Positions 6,767 through 15,688 of a DNA stretch of 43,106 nucleotides are shown here, in pieces. The translations under genes were made by a program, and so were the position numbers. The stretch's first letter is position 1. Every line of letters begins with the position of its first letter. Source of the stretch: a virus. The stretch lies in IMG/VR virus record IMGVR_UViG_3300046675_000249, positions 1-43,106 of that record, one strand, 5' to 3'. Below the pieces are notes generated by a model that was given only the letters and a program-made list of their open reading frames with translations, was not told where the DNA came from and did not search any database.

Positions 6767-6801
6767 GGGCATGAAAAAAGCCCCGGCCATCGGCTCGGGG
6801 C
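6767..6801 (-). terminator. Three-arm terminator/attenuator before endolysin
   Basis: Reading leftward: GCCCCG, loop, CGGGGC, then six T, CAT and GCCCTG just before the endolysin ribosome site. Arms 1 and 2 form an intrinsic terminator. Arm 2 can also pair with the third arm (one G-T wobble), which would dissolve the terminator. A 19-nt block (GGGCATGAAAAAAGCCCCG on the + strand) is identical at 16184-16202. Confidence 0.7.
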
Positions 6802-6819
6802 ACGCGGTGTGGGGGTGGG

Positions 6820-7032
6820 TCAGGGGATCTCGGGCTGGGGGTCGAGCAGCGTCGCGGAGACGAGCGTCATGACCGTCTTGCAGAGGCCGCACTCGACGAT
6901 GACCGTGCCGCCGTTGGAGTAGCAGGGGTCGACGACGAACTCCTGACCGCTGCCGCTGTTCTCGCACCCCGGGTTGTCGTCCCGGGCGGTGACCGAGTAG
7001 TAGAGCGCGGGCTGGAACACGATGCTGCTCAT
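6820..7032 (-). CDS. 70-aa Cys-rich tail-cluster protein
   Basis: Small protein with C27, C41, C54 and C57 (GCENSGSG, DPCYSNGG, VECGLCKT), a possible zinc ribbon. ATGA overlap with the preceding tail gene shows coupling. It is the last gene before the terminator in front of the lysis genes. The function is unknown; a tail-tip or virion accessory role is suggested by position only. Confidence 0.7.
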   Translation of the reverse strand: MSSIVFQPALYYSVTARDDNPGCENSGSGQEFVVDPCYSNGGTVIVECGLCKTVMTLVSATLLDPQPEIP

Positions 7033-7796
7033 TCGCCGACCACCCACCAGTTCACGAGGGTCGCGGTGACATTGGTGCGGGTCACCCAGACGGTGAGGCC
7101 TGTCGAGGTCACGGATGTGGCGCTCGCGCCGGTGACCTGTGATCCGGGCGCTGCGGTGGTGGCCACCGCGTAGCCGAGGAATGTCGACCCCTGCACGGTC
7201 AGGCCGGTGATGTTGACCGAGGTGGGGGTGTTCGCGGCGCTCGGGGTGATACTGACCTGCCCGAACGCGAGACTCCCGGCGGTCAGGACGCCGGCTACGT
7301 CCATGTCGCATGCGCCGCTCTCCCCGACCCCGCCGACCTCGCGGGTTCCGGCAACGAGCACGATGGGGCGTCCCCCGTCCGACACCGACGTGAGGTCCAC
7401 CACGGCCGCCCAGTCCGTGGTTTTGACGGAGCCCGACGCGAGCGCGAGATCGCAGCCTGTTCCCGGGAATGCGGTGTAGGCGGCGTAGGCGGGTACCGCG
7501 GTGATCCCGTCGTCGACCGACTGGAATCTCAGCCTGCCGGACGACAGGCGTGCCACTACGGGGAACTCGTCGACCTCCGTGAGACCCCAGGTCGAGAGGC
7601 CGCCCCCGCCGTCCTCGGACAGGCCGAGTTCGGCGAGCAGGGTGGTGCCGTCGTCGGCGTACACGCGGAGGGTGCCGACGCTCGCGGCGACCATGCGGCG
7701 GGCGGCCCGCATCTCGCGGACCTGCCGCTCCAGTTCCTGGATGCGCCGGGCCAGCGTGGTCGAGTCCGCCGGAAGTTGATCAAGTTGTCGGGGCAT
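7029..7796 (-). CDS. Tail-tip/fibre-type protein with N-terminal coiled coil
   Basis: 255 aa. Residues about 10-40 form a coiled coil (TTLARRIQELERQVREMRAARR) of the kind used for trimerisation. The remainder is Gly/Ser/Thr/Val-rich beta structure with repeated TVT/TST patterns, typical of actinophage minor tail and fibre proteins. TGATG coupling to the upstream tail gene. It is probably surface exposed; receptor specificity cannot be read from sequence. Confidence 0.7.
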   Translation of the reverse strand: MPRQLDQLPADSTTLARRIQELERQVREMRAARRMVAASVGTLRVYADDGTTLLAELGLSEDGGGGLSTWGLTEVDEFPVVARLSSGRLRFQSVDDGITAVPAYAAYTAFPGTGCDLALASGSVKTTDWAAVVDLTSVSDGGRPIVLVAGTREVGGVGESGACDMDVAGVLTAGSLAFGQVSITPSAANTPTSVNITGLTVQGSTFLGYAVATTAAPGSQVTGASATSVTSTGLTVWVTRTNVTATLVNWWVVGE

Positions 7797-8878
7797 CAGC
7801 TGTCCTCCACCAAGATCGGGCGAACACGGTCGGCGCCCGGGTCGAGCTCCCAGGCCCAGCAGCGGGCTGTCATGTCGGCGCCCTGCGGGTGCCGGGGCGA
7901 GGTCTCAACTGCGAGGTGGATGCTGTCGCCGAGCGCCCAGTCCGCTCCCAGCCGCGGCGCGATGGACGCGACCGCCTCGACGCTCCACACCTGGGCACCC
8001 TGTGCCATCAGCGCCGATGTCTGGGCGGCGTGCGAGTCGAGCTGGTCGGGGTCAGTGAGCCCGGTCGCCGGGGTGTAGCGGTACTCCCATCGCGGCCAGC
8101 CGGCCGCGATGAGCGCGGTTGCCGTGTGCACGCCGGACGAGAGCCGTGATTCGCCTTCCCCCTCACCGCGAGCAATGACGTCCGTGGCGCCTTTCCCTGA
8201 CTCATAGGACTCGGAGAGCGTGTACGAGGCGACACAGCCCGGAAAGTCGAACGTGGTGGCCGTCGCACCCTGTACACCCACCTTGGGGCGGACGCGCAGC
8301 GGGAGCTGGAAGCCGTTGCGACTGGCGTTCCAGGCGACGTCGAGCGTCCATTCGGGTCCGCCGTCCAGCGCCATTACCTCTTGCAGGCACGACAGGATGC
8401 TTTTGTCGTCGCTGCCCTTCACCGAGTAGTTCATGAGGACGCCGGTGGACGGTGCGTCGATGACGATGGGCGGTCCGGTGACGAGGGCGGGCGCGGCGAG
8501 AGCGCTGACGACGGCGGCCTGGTCCACGCCGAAGAAGTCCTGTGTTCCTGGGAAGCGGGCGTCGAGGTAGCCCTCCAGGGTGGCCGCGCCGATCTGCGCG
8601 GTCGGGGCGCTGCCGCCCTCGCGGGGCAGGGTGGCCCCGGCCCAGATCGGGGTGTCGGTGGCCGTGTCGACCGCGACCAGCATGGTTGCGCCCGGCGTCG
8701 TCGCCTCGTCCCAGTTCGAGGCCGCCCCGGCCAGAGTGAGCTCGAATTGCAGGGTGGTCGAGGCGCCAAGCTTCCTGCCCAGAGTCCCTGTGGGCTTGAG
8801 GGCGGGAAGGTCTTCAATGATGCCGCCGGTGCGTAGGTCGCAGCCGTACCAGGCGAGTTGGTAGGGCGTGCCGGTCAC
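7796..8878 (-). CDS. Minor tail / baseplate hub-type protein
   Basis: 360 aa, GTG start in a GTGA overlap. Segments such as PTGTLGRKLGASTTLQFEL, MLVAVDTATDTPIWAGATL and ATLEGYLDARF match the pattern of actinophage minor tail proteins related to the ReqiPepy6 Gp37-like family, in which a beta-rich N-terminus is followed by a hub-like domain. It is encoded between the fibre genes and the distal tail gene, as usual in siphoviruses. No enzymatic motif is visible. Confidence 0.75.
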   Translation of the reverse strand: MTGTPYQLAWYGCDLRTGGIIEDLPALKPTGTLGRKLGASTTLQFELTLAGAASNWDEATTPGATMLVAVDTATDTPIWAGATLPREGGSAPTAQIGAATLEGYLDARFPGTQDFFGVDQAAVVSALAAPALVTGPPIVIDAPSTGVLMNYSVKGSDDKSILSCLQEVMALDGGPEWTLDVAWNASRNGFQLPLRVRPKVGVQGATATTFDFPGCVASYTLSESYESGKGATDVIARGEGEGESRLSSGVHTATALIAAGWPRWEYRYTPATGLTDPDQLDSHAAQTSALMAQGAQVWSVEAVASIAPRLGADWALGDSIHLAVETSPRHPQGADMTARCWAWELDPGADRVRPILVEDS

Positions 8879-9906
8879 GTGGCCGACTCATAGGTGCCGG
8901 TGATGCGGAGCTGGTTGCCGTTGGCGAACGTCTCGGGCCGGGTCGGGGTCATGACGTCGATGCGGGTGTTGGTCGCGGAAATGTTGAAGAAGGCGCCGAT
9001 CGCGGACGCGCCGGGAGAAGCAATCGCCTGCCCCATCCATCGGTCTGTGCCGAGGAAATGCGCGGTCATGACGTAGCTGCACCCGACACTGGCTGCGGCG
9101 AACGGGATCGCCCAGTTGTACGTCCCCGACCCGTAGGTCGTCGTGCTGCCGGGGATCAGGTTGATATGGACGGTGACCTGACGGCCGATCTTGCAATAGC
9201 GGCCGACGAGCGTGCCGTTGCCCAGGGACGGGTTGCTGCCGGAGCCCGTCCACGTCGGGGTGTACGAGGTCCAGGCGCCCGGCGCTTTGACGTAGGTGTC
9301 CCAAGCGGCGCCGTTCCAGCGGAGCAGGTCGGTGCCGCTGTCGTAGAACTGCCCGGTGTACGGGCTGGACGGGGCCGTCGACGAGGGCAGGATGCCGCCC
9401 GGCGCGACCGTGTTCGGCCGGACCGCGGTGGACACTGAGGCGGTGCCGCCATTTGACACGGACAGGACGCTGATCGTGGCGAGCGGCATGTAGATCTGCG
9501 TACCCGCAGGCGTCGGCGCCACCGGCGAGGCGGACGGGGTGCCCGCGAGATAGACCACGTCTCCCTTGTTCAGGCCCGATGCGTCGACCGAGGTGTCCCA
9601 GACGCGCAGGTACACCAGGTCGATGCGGTTGAGGGTGGCGTGGGCTGCCGTGTACGTGCCTGGTGACACCGACGACGGGAACGCCACCCGATAGACGCCT
9701 TGCCCGCTGTACGCGACTGCGGCCACGCCCGCGCTGCAGTTGATGGTCGTACCGGCCAGGGTGACCGTGAGGCCCGGGTCGCCGGGCCGGACGCCGGAGC
9801 GGGAGCCGAGGGCGGTCCCGTCGGTCATGATGTCCATCGCCCCGGCGTTGCGGGCCTCCAGGCCGGAGAAGGCCAGCGTGTCGATGGCCCATACGTCTAC
9901 CGGCAT
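8875..9906 (-). CDS. Putative receptor-binding tail protein
   Basis: 343 aa, ATG after GGAGG. The N-terminal half (VDVWAIDTLAFSGLEARNAGAMD, then VTLAGTTINCSAGVAAV, ATLNRIDLVYLRVWD) resembles the particle-attachment part of actinophage tail proteins. A Pro/Ser/Thr linker (about 170-185) contains a WNGAAWDTYVKAPGAW segment. The C-terminal ~130 residues look like a beta-sandwich receptor-binding head (YNWAIPFAA, RIDVMTPTRPETFANG). The start is well supported and the order agrees with late tail genes. Confidence 0.7.
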   Translation of the reverse strand: MPVDVWAIDTLAFSGLEARNAGAMDIMTDGTALGSRSGVRPGDPGLTVTLAGTTINCSAGVAAVAYSGQGVYRVAFPSSVSPGTYTAAHATLNRIDLVYLRVWDTSVDASGLNKGDVVYLAGTPSASPVAPTPAGTQIYMPLATISVLSVSNGGTASVSTAVRPNTVAPGGILPSSTAPSSPYTGQFYDSGTDLLRWNGAAWDTYVKAPGAWTSYTPTWTGSGSNPSLGNGTLVGRYCKIGRQVTVHINLIPGSTTTYGSGTYNWAIPFAAASVGCSYVMTAHFLGTDRWMGQAIASPGASAIGAFFNISATNTRIDVMTPTRPETFANGNQLRITGTYESAT

Positions 9907-9916
9907 ATCTGCCTCC

Positions 9917-10786
9917 TCACATCCAGGCCGAACGCCACGTGGCGGTCAGCATCGCGGTCGCGTTGTAGGTGCTGGACTGGAATTGGTAGTTGACCGAAGC
10001 GCCTGCGGGGATCGTCGGCCAGCCGCCGGACACCGTCATGAACCGGCGCCGGGAGACGCCGCCGTTGAGGACCACGGTGTGCGCGTCGGTGTCGATGACG
10101 AGGACGTCACCGGTGGCGAGGTCCTGCGAGTAGATGAGCTGCCGCAACGTGCCGTCGGGGTACAGGGCGGAGACGGTCGGCGCCACAACGGGCCCGGCGA
10201 TCGTCAGGACCGGGCGGGTGTCCATCGAACCCGCGTTGACTGCGTTGATCTGCCCGGACACCGTCGACGCCGAGAAAGTCACCGGGAAGGTGATCGGGAA
10301 CGTCAGGCCGCCAGTTGTCGACGGCAGCCCGGTCGTCCCGGACTGCAGGGTGGTGCTGTAGCGGCGCGGATCTGCGGCCGTCACCAGGACCGACCAGGTC
10401 GCGGTGCGGTCGGTGACGTGCTGTGCGAGGACTTTCCCCGACCGCCGCACGGTGGCCTGCTTGGGCATGGACTCCCACACCGTCAGCGTCGTGTCCGCCA
10501 GGGCAGCCGCCGCATACAGCTGCTCCAGCGCGGAGTCGAGGGAGACCCGGTCCGGGGCCTCCACGGTTCCCGTCAAGGTGACGGGCCGGGAACCGAGATA
10601 GACCGGCGAGGCCCACGCCCCGTGGTCGGCCTCCCGCTCCTGGAACTCGGCCCGCACCTCCGGGCTGTCCCAGCCCTCCAGGGACTGCAGGAACCAGGCC
10701 ACCCCCGCCGCGTCGACTGCGCCGAGGCGCAGCGTGCCGAGGGTGGCCTGCCGGCCGTCGTTGTCCGTGCCTGGGGTGTAGGCCAC
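9917..10786 (-). CDS. Distal tail protein (Dit-like, Siphovirus-type tail protein)
   Basis: 289 aa; GTG start eight bases after GGAGG. A typical siphovirus distal tail layout: N-terminal region with WFLQSLEGWDSPEVRAEF, a middle segment PVTLTGTVEAPDRVSLDSALEQL, and a C-terminal galectin-like region with TRPVLTIAGPVV and NGGVSRRRFM. Dit forms the ring joining the tail tube to the tip. It lies immediately after the tape measure gene, its usual position. Confidence 0.8.
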   Translation of the reverse strand: MAYTPGTDNDGRQATLGTLRLGAVDAAGVAWFLQSLEGWDSPEVRAEFQEREADHGAWASPVYLGSRPVTLTGTVEAPDRVSLDSALEQLYAAAALADTTLTVWESMPKQATVRRSGKVLAQHVTDRTATWSVLVTAADPRRYSTTLQSGTTGLPSTTGGLTFPITFPVTFSASTVSGQINAVNAGSMDTRPVLTIAGPVVAPTVSALYPDGTLRQLIYSQDLATGDVLVIDTDAHTVVLNGGVSRRRFMTVSGGWPTIPAGASVNYQFQSSTYNATAMLTATWRSAWM

Positions 10787-10799
10787 CCGGTGCCTCCTC

Positions 10800-13700
10800 T
10801 CAGCCGACGAACGCCATGTGGCGTGCGATGTCAGCCGCCTGCTCGGCGCTGCTCTGCTTGGCCCCGTAGAGGTTCACCGTGATCTGCCGGGTGACCTCCC
10901 GCGCCATGGCCGCCGCGGACACGGCGCCGCCCCCGTACCGGCCGGCGGGCACCAGCTGGTAGCCCATACCGGCAGCGGTCCGGGCCAGGAGCGCCTTGGA
11001 GCGGGCCGAGCCGTTCCACGGGATCCACGACTCGCGGTCCCCGGCCTCTCCACCAAGCACCATCGTGGGCCGGGAGAGGATCCCGCCCGTCGCCATGGCC
11101 TTGCCGCCCTGAGCGACCCACTGCCTGACGAACGTCGACTTGTTGGCCTCCGGCAGGCTGCCGATCTGCGCGGTCATCTTCGGGACCAGGGCCTTGATGG
11201 TTGCCGTATCGAGGCCGGCCGCGATGAGATCCGCGTACCCGCGGTTCGGGCCGCCCCGCAGCGTGGACAGCAGGACCAGGGAGTTCGACAGATCCTCGCC
11301 GGTGAGCGTGTTCTGCGCCTTGCCGACGGCTGCGTTGGCTACGGCGGCCTGTGCGCCGTTTGCGGCGGCCTGGTGGGCGAGGGTCATGGCGCTGGAGTCG
11401 CCCTGGGCGGCGAGGGCCTGGGCGAGGTCTCCGAAGCCCTGCGAGGCGAGCTTCTGGAGGTCGGCGGCGAACTGCTGGGATTCCTTGGTCGATCCGAGGA
11501 GCTGCTTGGTGAAGTCGCCGAGCGTCGCTTTCGCGAGTTCCCCCGTCTTCTCCAACTTGGCGACGATGCTCTTGAACTGCTTGTCGCTCGCGCCGGCGAG
11601 TGCGTTGACGAGGGCGTACCCCTCCTCCCCCATGCCCTCCAGCATGTCCTTGAGTTCCTTGCCGCCCCGGGCACCGATCTTGCTGAGACTCTTGCGCCAC
11701 TTCTCGGTGTCGTGGACGGACTCGTCGAGCTGGGTCTGATACGCCTTCAGGTCGAAGGCTTTCGGGGCTTTGGCGCCCTTCTTCAGCCCGAGCTCCTTGT
11801 CCGCCGCGTTGACAGCGGACCTGTCCTTCCGGACTGTCGCATCGGCGCCCTTCTTCGCCTTCTGCGCCTTCTCGACGCGGTTCTCGGCGGCCTGGAGCTG
11901 GGCCTTGGTGTGATGCCGGTGCCGAACCTGGCTGAGGTTCTTCTCGGCGGCCTTGAGGTCGTCGGCCTTCTTCTTGGCCTCCTTCATCGACGCGGTGAGC
12001 TTGTTCCAGGCGTCTTTGAGGTCTTGGATCTCCTGGTCGTACCGGGACTTGGCGTCTGACGGACCGCCAAGGACGGCCCGCCCGGTCGGCGTGTAAGTGA
12101 AGCCAGGGATGCCGCCGCCGGCGAACCACTGGACAGTGCCACCCAGGCGTTTCACGGTCTCGGCGGCGATCTGCCGGGAGCGGGGGCGCTTGTTCTGCGC
12201 GAGGGGGATGTACGCCTCGCCACCTGTCTCGTCCTCGGCCCACACCCTCCAGGAGCCCGCCTTGGCGATCTGTGCGACATGGTTCTCGGTGCCGCCGTTG
12301 GCGTAGTACACGGCGCCGTTGGCGTTGTAGTTGCCGTAACTGCCGCTGAGGACGCTGTCGCGGCCTCCCGCGGCCGCGATGTGCTCCTGTACGTACACGT
12401 CGACGGACTTGCCGTGCAGGTTGTTGACCCACCCTTGAATGGTGCGCACCGCCTGGGATGGGCCGCCCGTTGGGATGGTGATGGACACCTTCCCGTTCTT
12501 CATGTGGGTGACCTTGAACCCCAGGCCCTTGAGTGCTGACTCCGCTGTTTTGGTGAGGGCGTTGACGGTGACGTTCTTGCCCTTGGTGGCTTTGATCTTG
12601 TTCTGGACGGCTGCGAGATCACTGAGCGCGCCCTGCGTCTTCGCATCAACCTTCGTGGCGACCGAGAGGGGCAACTGGAGATAGGCCGCGGCAAGCCTGT
12701 CCACCGCGTCCTTCGAGAAGCCCCTCGCAAGCATGTCCTTCTTGAGCAGGGTGATGTCCTTCTCCAGGACGGCCTGCCCAGCCTCCTGTGAGTTCTTCTG
12801 CTCGGCGACGGCTTGAGCGTGCTCCATCGCTCCCTGGGCGGCCTCGAAGAACGCGGTCTTCACTTTCCGGCCCTTGTCGCTGGTGACGTCCAGCGAGTGG
12901 CCGTTCTCCTTCATGACCTTGTTCAGGTCGGCCAGGGACTGCCGGAAGGCGATCTCCTTCTCTCCAGCGGAGATGTTGACGCCGTTCAGGGAGTTCAACG
13001 CGTCGGACAACTTCTCCGCTTCAGTCCGCGTGTCCTGCATCTGGTCGGCGGTGATGCCGAGCTCTTTGGCGAGAGCCGCCTGAGAGGTGGCGTTCGTCTT
13101 GTTCTGCACATCGACGTTCGCCAGCCCGTCGGTGTAAGCCGGGAACAGCGTGAGCAGCTTCTCCTTGCTGGTGCCGTCCGCCGCGGCCGCGCCCGCGAGC
13201 TGGTTGAAGGCGTCGGAGGCGAGCTGCGCATTTCCGGACTGGGCGAGCTGCGCCAGGGCCTCATCTACAGCCTTGATCTTGTCGTGGGCCTCGTCCAGGG
13301 GGATCTGGGACTCTGCGATCCCCTTGGTGATGTTGCCGGTGAGGCTGTTGACGATGTCGGTGGTGCGGGCCTCCCAGTCGGGGTGCGCGACACGCTTGAC
13401 AGCCTCGTTGAACTTGCCGAGGTCCCCACCGAGGGACTTGAGACCTTCGCCGCTGATCTTGCCGTGCTTGCCGAGGTCGATGAGGGAGCTCGCCATCTTC
13501 GACACCGACGGAGGGGCGTCCTTGAACTGGTCGCGGATCGTCTGGGAGGCGTAGGAGATGAGCTCCAGACCTGCCACGACAGCGGTGACCTTGCCGAGCA
13601 TGCCCAGAGCGATACGGGTTCGCGCCGCGGTTACGCCCATGGAGGCGAGCGCTGCCCGGGTGGAGGCGATTCGCGGCAGCAGGAGCAGGATCCCGGAACC

Positions 13701-14852
13701 TGCCAGCAGTGCTGCGCCACCGATGCCGGTGAACAGCGTGACGGCCTTCTGGAGTTCCGGCGGCAGGGAGCTGTACGCGTTGACGAGCCTGGTGATCCAC
13801 TGGGTCATGTCCCGCAGGGCCCCATTGGCCGCAGAGCCGCCCTCGATCAGAGCGACCTCGATCGCGCCGCGGAGCCGCTCCAGGTCACCGACGAGGTTGT
13901 CGGTCTGGATGGACGCCATCCTGCCCGCGGCACCCTGGTCGTTCACGCTTTTCGTGTACTTGTCGATGCCCTGGGAGCCGAGCTCGTACAGGATCGTCGC
14001 CGAACGGACGGCGTCCGAACCGAAGATCGTGGCCATGGCCGAGTTTCGGGCCTCCGGCGTGAGCTTCGAGAAGCTGGTCTTCATCCGGCCCGCAAGCTCG
14101 CTGAGCCCGACGAACTTGCCCGAAGCGTCGTAGGCGCTGAAGCCGATCTTCTGCATGGCGGCCTTGGCCTCATCCGACTGCGGCACAAGGCGCTGCAACA
14201 TCGTTTTCAGTGACGTACCGGCGTCCGAGCCGATCAGGGCATGGTCAGCGAACGCCGCCAGGGTGCCGACGGTGTCCTCAAGGGAGAGGCCCGTCTGGTG
14301 GGCAAGCAGGCCGCCCATCCGGAGCGACATGCCAAGGCCGTGCACGTCGGCCGCGCTCTTGTTGGCGCCGGCGGAGAGGACGTCGGCGATATGCGTGACG
14401 TCCTTGCCCTTCAGGTTGAAGGTGTTCATGGCCTGCGCGGCAATTACGGCACTGTCCGCGAGGTCCATCTGCCCGGACGCAGCCAGCGCCAGCGACCCCT
14501 TCAGGGCGCCGCCGGTGATGTTCGCGACCGAGACGCCGGCGCGCGCGAGTTCCGCCTCAGCATCGGCGGCCTCTGTTGCTGTGAACGAGGTCGTCTTGCC
14601 CGCATCGAGGGCCGCAGTCCTCAGTTTGGCCATTTCCTTGGAGGACGCGCCCGTGACAGCCCGGACGTTCGACAGTGCCTTGTCGAACTTGGCGGCGGAG
14701 GCCGCGGCAACGGCGAAGCCAGCGATCATCGCCGTCCCGACCGCTGCGCCGGCGCCTGCCAACTTGGAGGTGTCGCGCGCCGCGGTCCGCATGCCGCGGG
14801 TGTAGCTGCTGATGTCGGCACGCAGCCGGACGGTGACAGTACGAGTCGCCAC
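10800..14852 (-). CDS. Tail tape measure protein
   Basis: 1350 aa, the longest gene in the window; GTG start behind GGAGGT. The N-terminus has the TP901-type tape-measure core (about 55-300: FDKALSNVRAVTGASSKEM, SFTATEAADAEAELARAGV, LLAHQTGLSLEDTVGTLAAF). Hydrophobic segments follow near 370-400. Two long helical Lys/Ala regions (about 520-720 and 980-1060) and a Gly-rich C-terminal part complete it. The protein sets tail length: at the usual ~0.15 nm per residue this predicts a tail of roughly 200 nm, so the virion would be a long-tailed siphovirus. It follows the frameshifted chaperone genes, as in most siphoviruses. Confidence 0.93.
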   Translation of the reverse strand: MATRTVTVRLRADISSYTRGMRTAARDTSKLAGAGAAVGTAMIAGFAVAAASAAKFDKALSNVRAVTGASSKEMAKLRTAALDAGKTTSFTATEAADAEAELARAGVSVANITGGALKGSLALAASGQMDLADSAVIAAQAMNTFNLKGKDVTHIADVLSAGANKSAADVHGLGMSLRMGGLLAHQTGLSLEDTVGTLAAFADHALIGSDAGTSLKTMLQRLVPQSDEAKAAMQKIGFSAYDASGKFVGLSELAGRMKTSFSKLTPEARNSAMATIFGSDAVRSATILYELGSQGIDKYTKSVNDQGAAGRMASIQTDNLVGDLERLRGAIEVALIEGGSAANGALRDMTQWITRLVNAYSSLPPELQKAVTLFTGIGGAALLAGSGILLLLPRIASTRAALASMGVTAARTRIALGMLGKVTAVVAGLELISYASQTIRDQFKDAPPSVSKMASSLIDLGKHGKISGEGLKSLGGDLGKFNEAVKRVAHPDWEARTTDIVNSLTGNITKGIAESQIPLDEAHDKIKAVDEALAQLAQSGNAQLASDAFNQLAGAAAADGTSKEKLLTLFPAYTDGLANVDVQNKTNATSQAALAKELGITADQMQDTRTEAEKLSDALNSLNGVNISAGEKEIAFRQSLADLNKVMKENGHSLDVTSDKGRKVKTAFFEAAQGAMEHAQAVAEQKNSQEAGQAVLEKDITLLKKDMLARGFSKDAVDRLAAAYLQLPLSVATKVDAKTQGALSDLAAVQNKIKATKGKNVTVNALTKTAESALKGLGFKVTHMKNGKVSITIPTGGPSQAVRTIQGWVNNLHGKSVDVYVQEHIAAAGGRDSVLSGSYGNYNANGAVYYANGGTENHVAQIAKAGSWRVWAEDETGGEAYIPLAQNKRPRSRQIAAETVKRLGGTVQWFAGGGIPGFTYTPTGRAVLGGPSDAKSRYDQEIQDLKDAWNKLTASMKEAKKKADDLKAAEKNLSQVRHRHHTKAQLQAAENRVEKAQKAKKGADATVRKDRSAVNAADKELGLKKGAKAPKAFDLKAYQTQLDESVHDTEKWRKSLSKIGARGGKELKDMLEGMGEEGYALVNALAGASDKQFKSIVAKLEKTGELAKATLGDFTKQLLGSTKESQQFAADLQKLASQGFGDLAQALAAQGDSSAMTLAHQAAANGAQAAVANAAVGKAQNTLTGEDLSNSLVLLSTLRGGPNRGYADLIAAGLDTATIKALVPKMTAQIGSLPEANKSTFVRQWVAQGGKAMATGGILSRPTMVLGGEAGDRESWIPWNGSARSKALLARTAAGMGYQLVPAGRYGGGAVSAAAMAREVTRQITVNLYGAKQSSAEQAADIARHMAFVG

Positions 14853-14855
14853 AGG

Positions 14856-15688
14856 TCACCTCCGGTCGCGTTCGACGTGCACGTGCAGGCCGTCGGCGTC
14901 GCTGTTGCTCTTGCTCTGGTAGGCCCGCACCGTCTTTGCGGAGATCGAGCAGGCGTGGCACTTCACGAGGTGGGCCTTGTAGGCCTCCTCGTTCTCCTTG
15001 GCGGTGGCTTCGCCCCAGGGCTGGCCGCAGTCCGGGCAGGAGTCCGCCTCGACCTCGGCGAGGGCCTCCGCCCAGTAGCGGTCCTCGTCCAACCACTGCG
15101 GCTCGCCCTCGCCGACCACGCGCCCGAGGAACACGGACCGCGGCACGCCCCACGCTCGTGCCGTCTCTACTTCTCGCCGATGAGGGAGGCCAGGAGTGCG
15201 GAGGCGGCCAACGAGAAAGGGACGACATCGCTGCTGTTGTGCACGTCCCAGGCGGCGTCGAACAGCTTCTTGATCTCGCCCTCGTTGATGACCTCGAACA
15301 GCTCGACGACCTGCTCCTCGGTCATCACCGGCTGCACGCACGAGGCGGCGACCAGCGCCCGTGGGAAGGCCTCGGAGTCGAAGGCCTCCTGGCTGTTCTC
15401 CGAGGGGTGGGCGGCCAGCAGGTCGGAGTACGCCCGGTCGCCGATGTACCGGAAGACGAACGGCTCTTCGGCCGCGCGGACTTGCTCGTGCACTGTCTTG
15501 AGCTGCTCGGCAATCGCGCGGCCCGGGTGCACGGCCGTGAGGTCGTCCGGCTCCCAATCCTCGCTGACACGCGACAGTTCGTCCTGGAGGCGTTCGGCCT
15601 CGCCCGCGAGGTCGCCCGCGAGGCAGACCCGGATGGTCTTCTCGCGCGGCTTCGCACGGGCGAGGATCTCCTCGATGCTGCTCGGCAT
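14856..15688 (-). CDS. Tail assembly chaperone gpGT, made by -1 frameshift
   Basis: Predicted 277-aa fusion of the first 158 residues of the short chaperone to a 119-residue extension read in the -1 frame. The extension (from LVGRLRTPGLPHRR to the end) has no start codon of its own with a ribosome site. It carries a Cys4 pattern, CPDCGQPW and KCHAC, likely a zinc-binding module that contacts the tape measure or tail tube. The extension frame is open across the slip site and stops three bases before the tape measure GTG. This G/GT arrangement is conserved in siphoviruses. Confidence 0.82.
15167..15688 (-). CDS. Tail assembly chaperone gpG (unshifted product)
   Basis: 173 aa beginning MPSSIEEILARAKPREKTIRV. 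A helical, acidic protein with ERLQDELSRVSEDW, EEQVVELFEVINEGEIKKLFDAAW and a C-terminal SLAASALLASLIGEK. It is the normal termination product; the frameshift adds the T extension. ATG in a TGATG overlap with the major tail gene. The position between tail tube and tape measure genes identifies it even though chaperones diverge strongly. Confidence 0.85.
   Translation of the reverse strand: MPSSIEEILARAKPREKTIRVCLAGDLAGEAERLQDELSRVSEDWEPDDLTAVHPGRAIAEQLKTVHEQVRAAEEPFVFRYIGDRAYSDLLAAHPSENSQEAFDSEAFPRALVAASCVQPVMTEEQVVELFEVINEGEIKKLFDAAWDVHNSSDVVPFSLAASALLASLIGEK
15215..15221 (-). promoter_or_regulatory. Programmed -1 frameshift slippery site
   Basis: On the coding strand the heptamer is C CCT TTC, in the exact X XXY YYZ phase of the gpG frame. 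After slippage the P and A site tRNAs re-pair with CCC and TTT. It is 45 bases before the gpG stop codon, and the -1 frame is open from upstream of here through to the tape measure gene. Confidence 0.8.
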
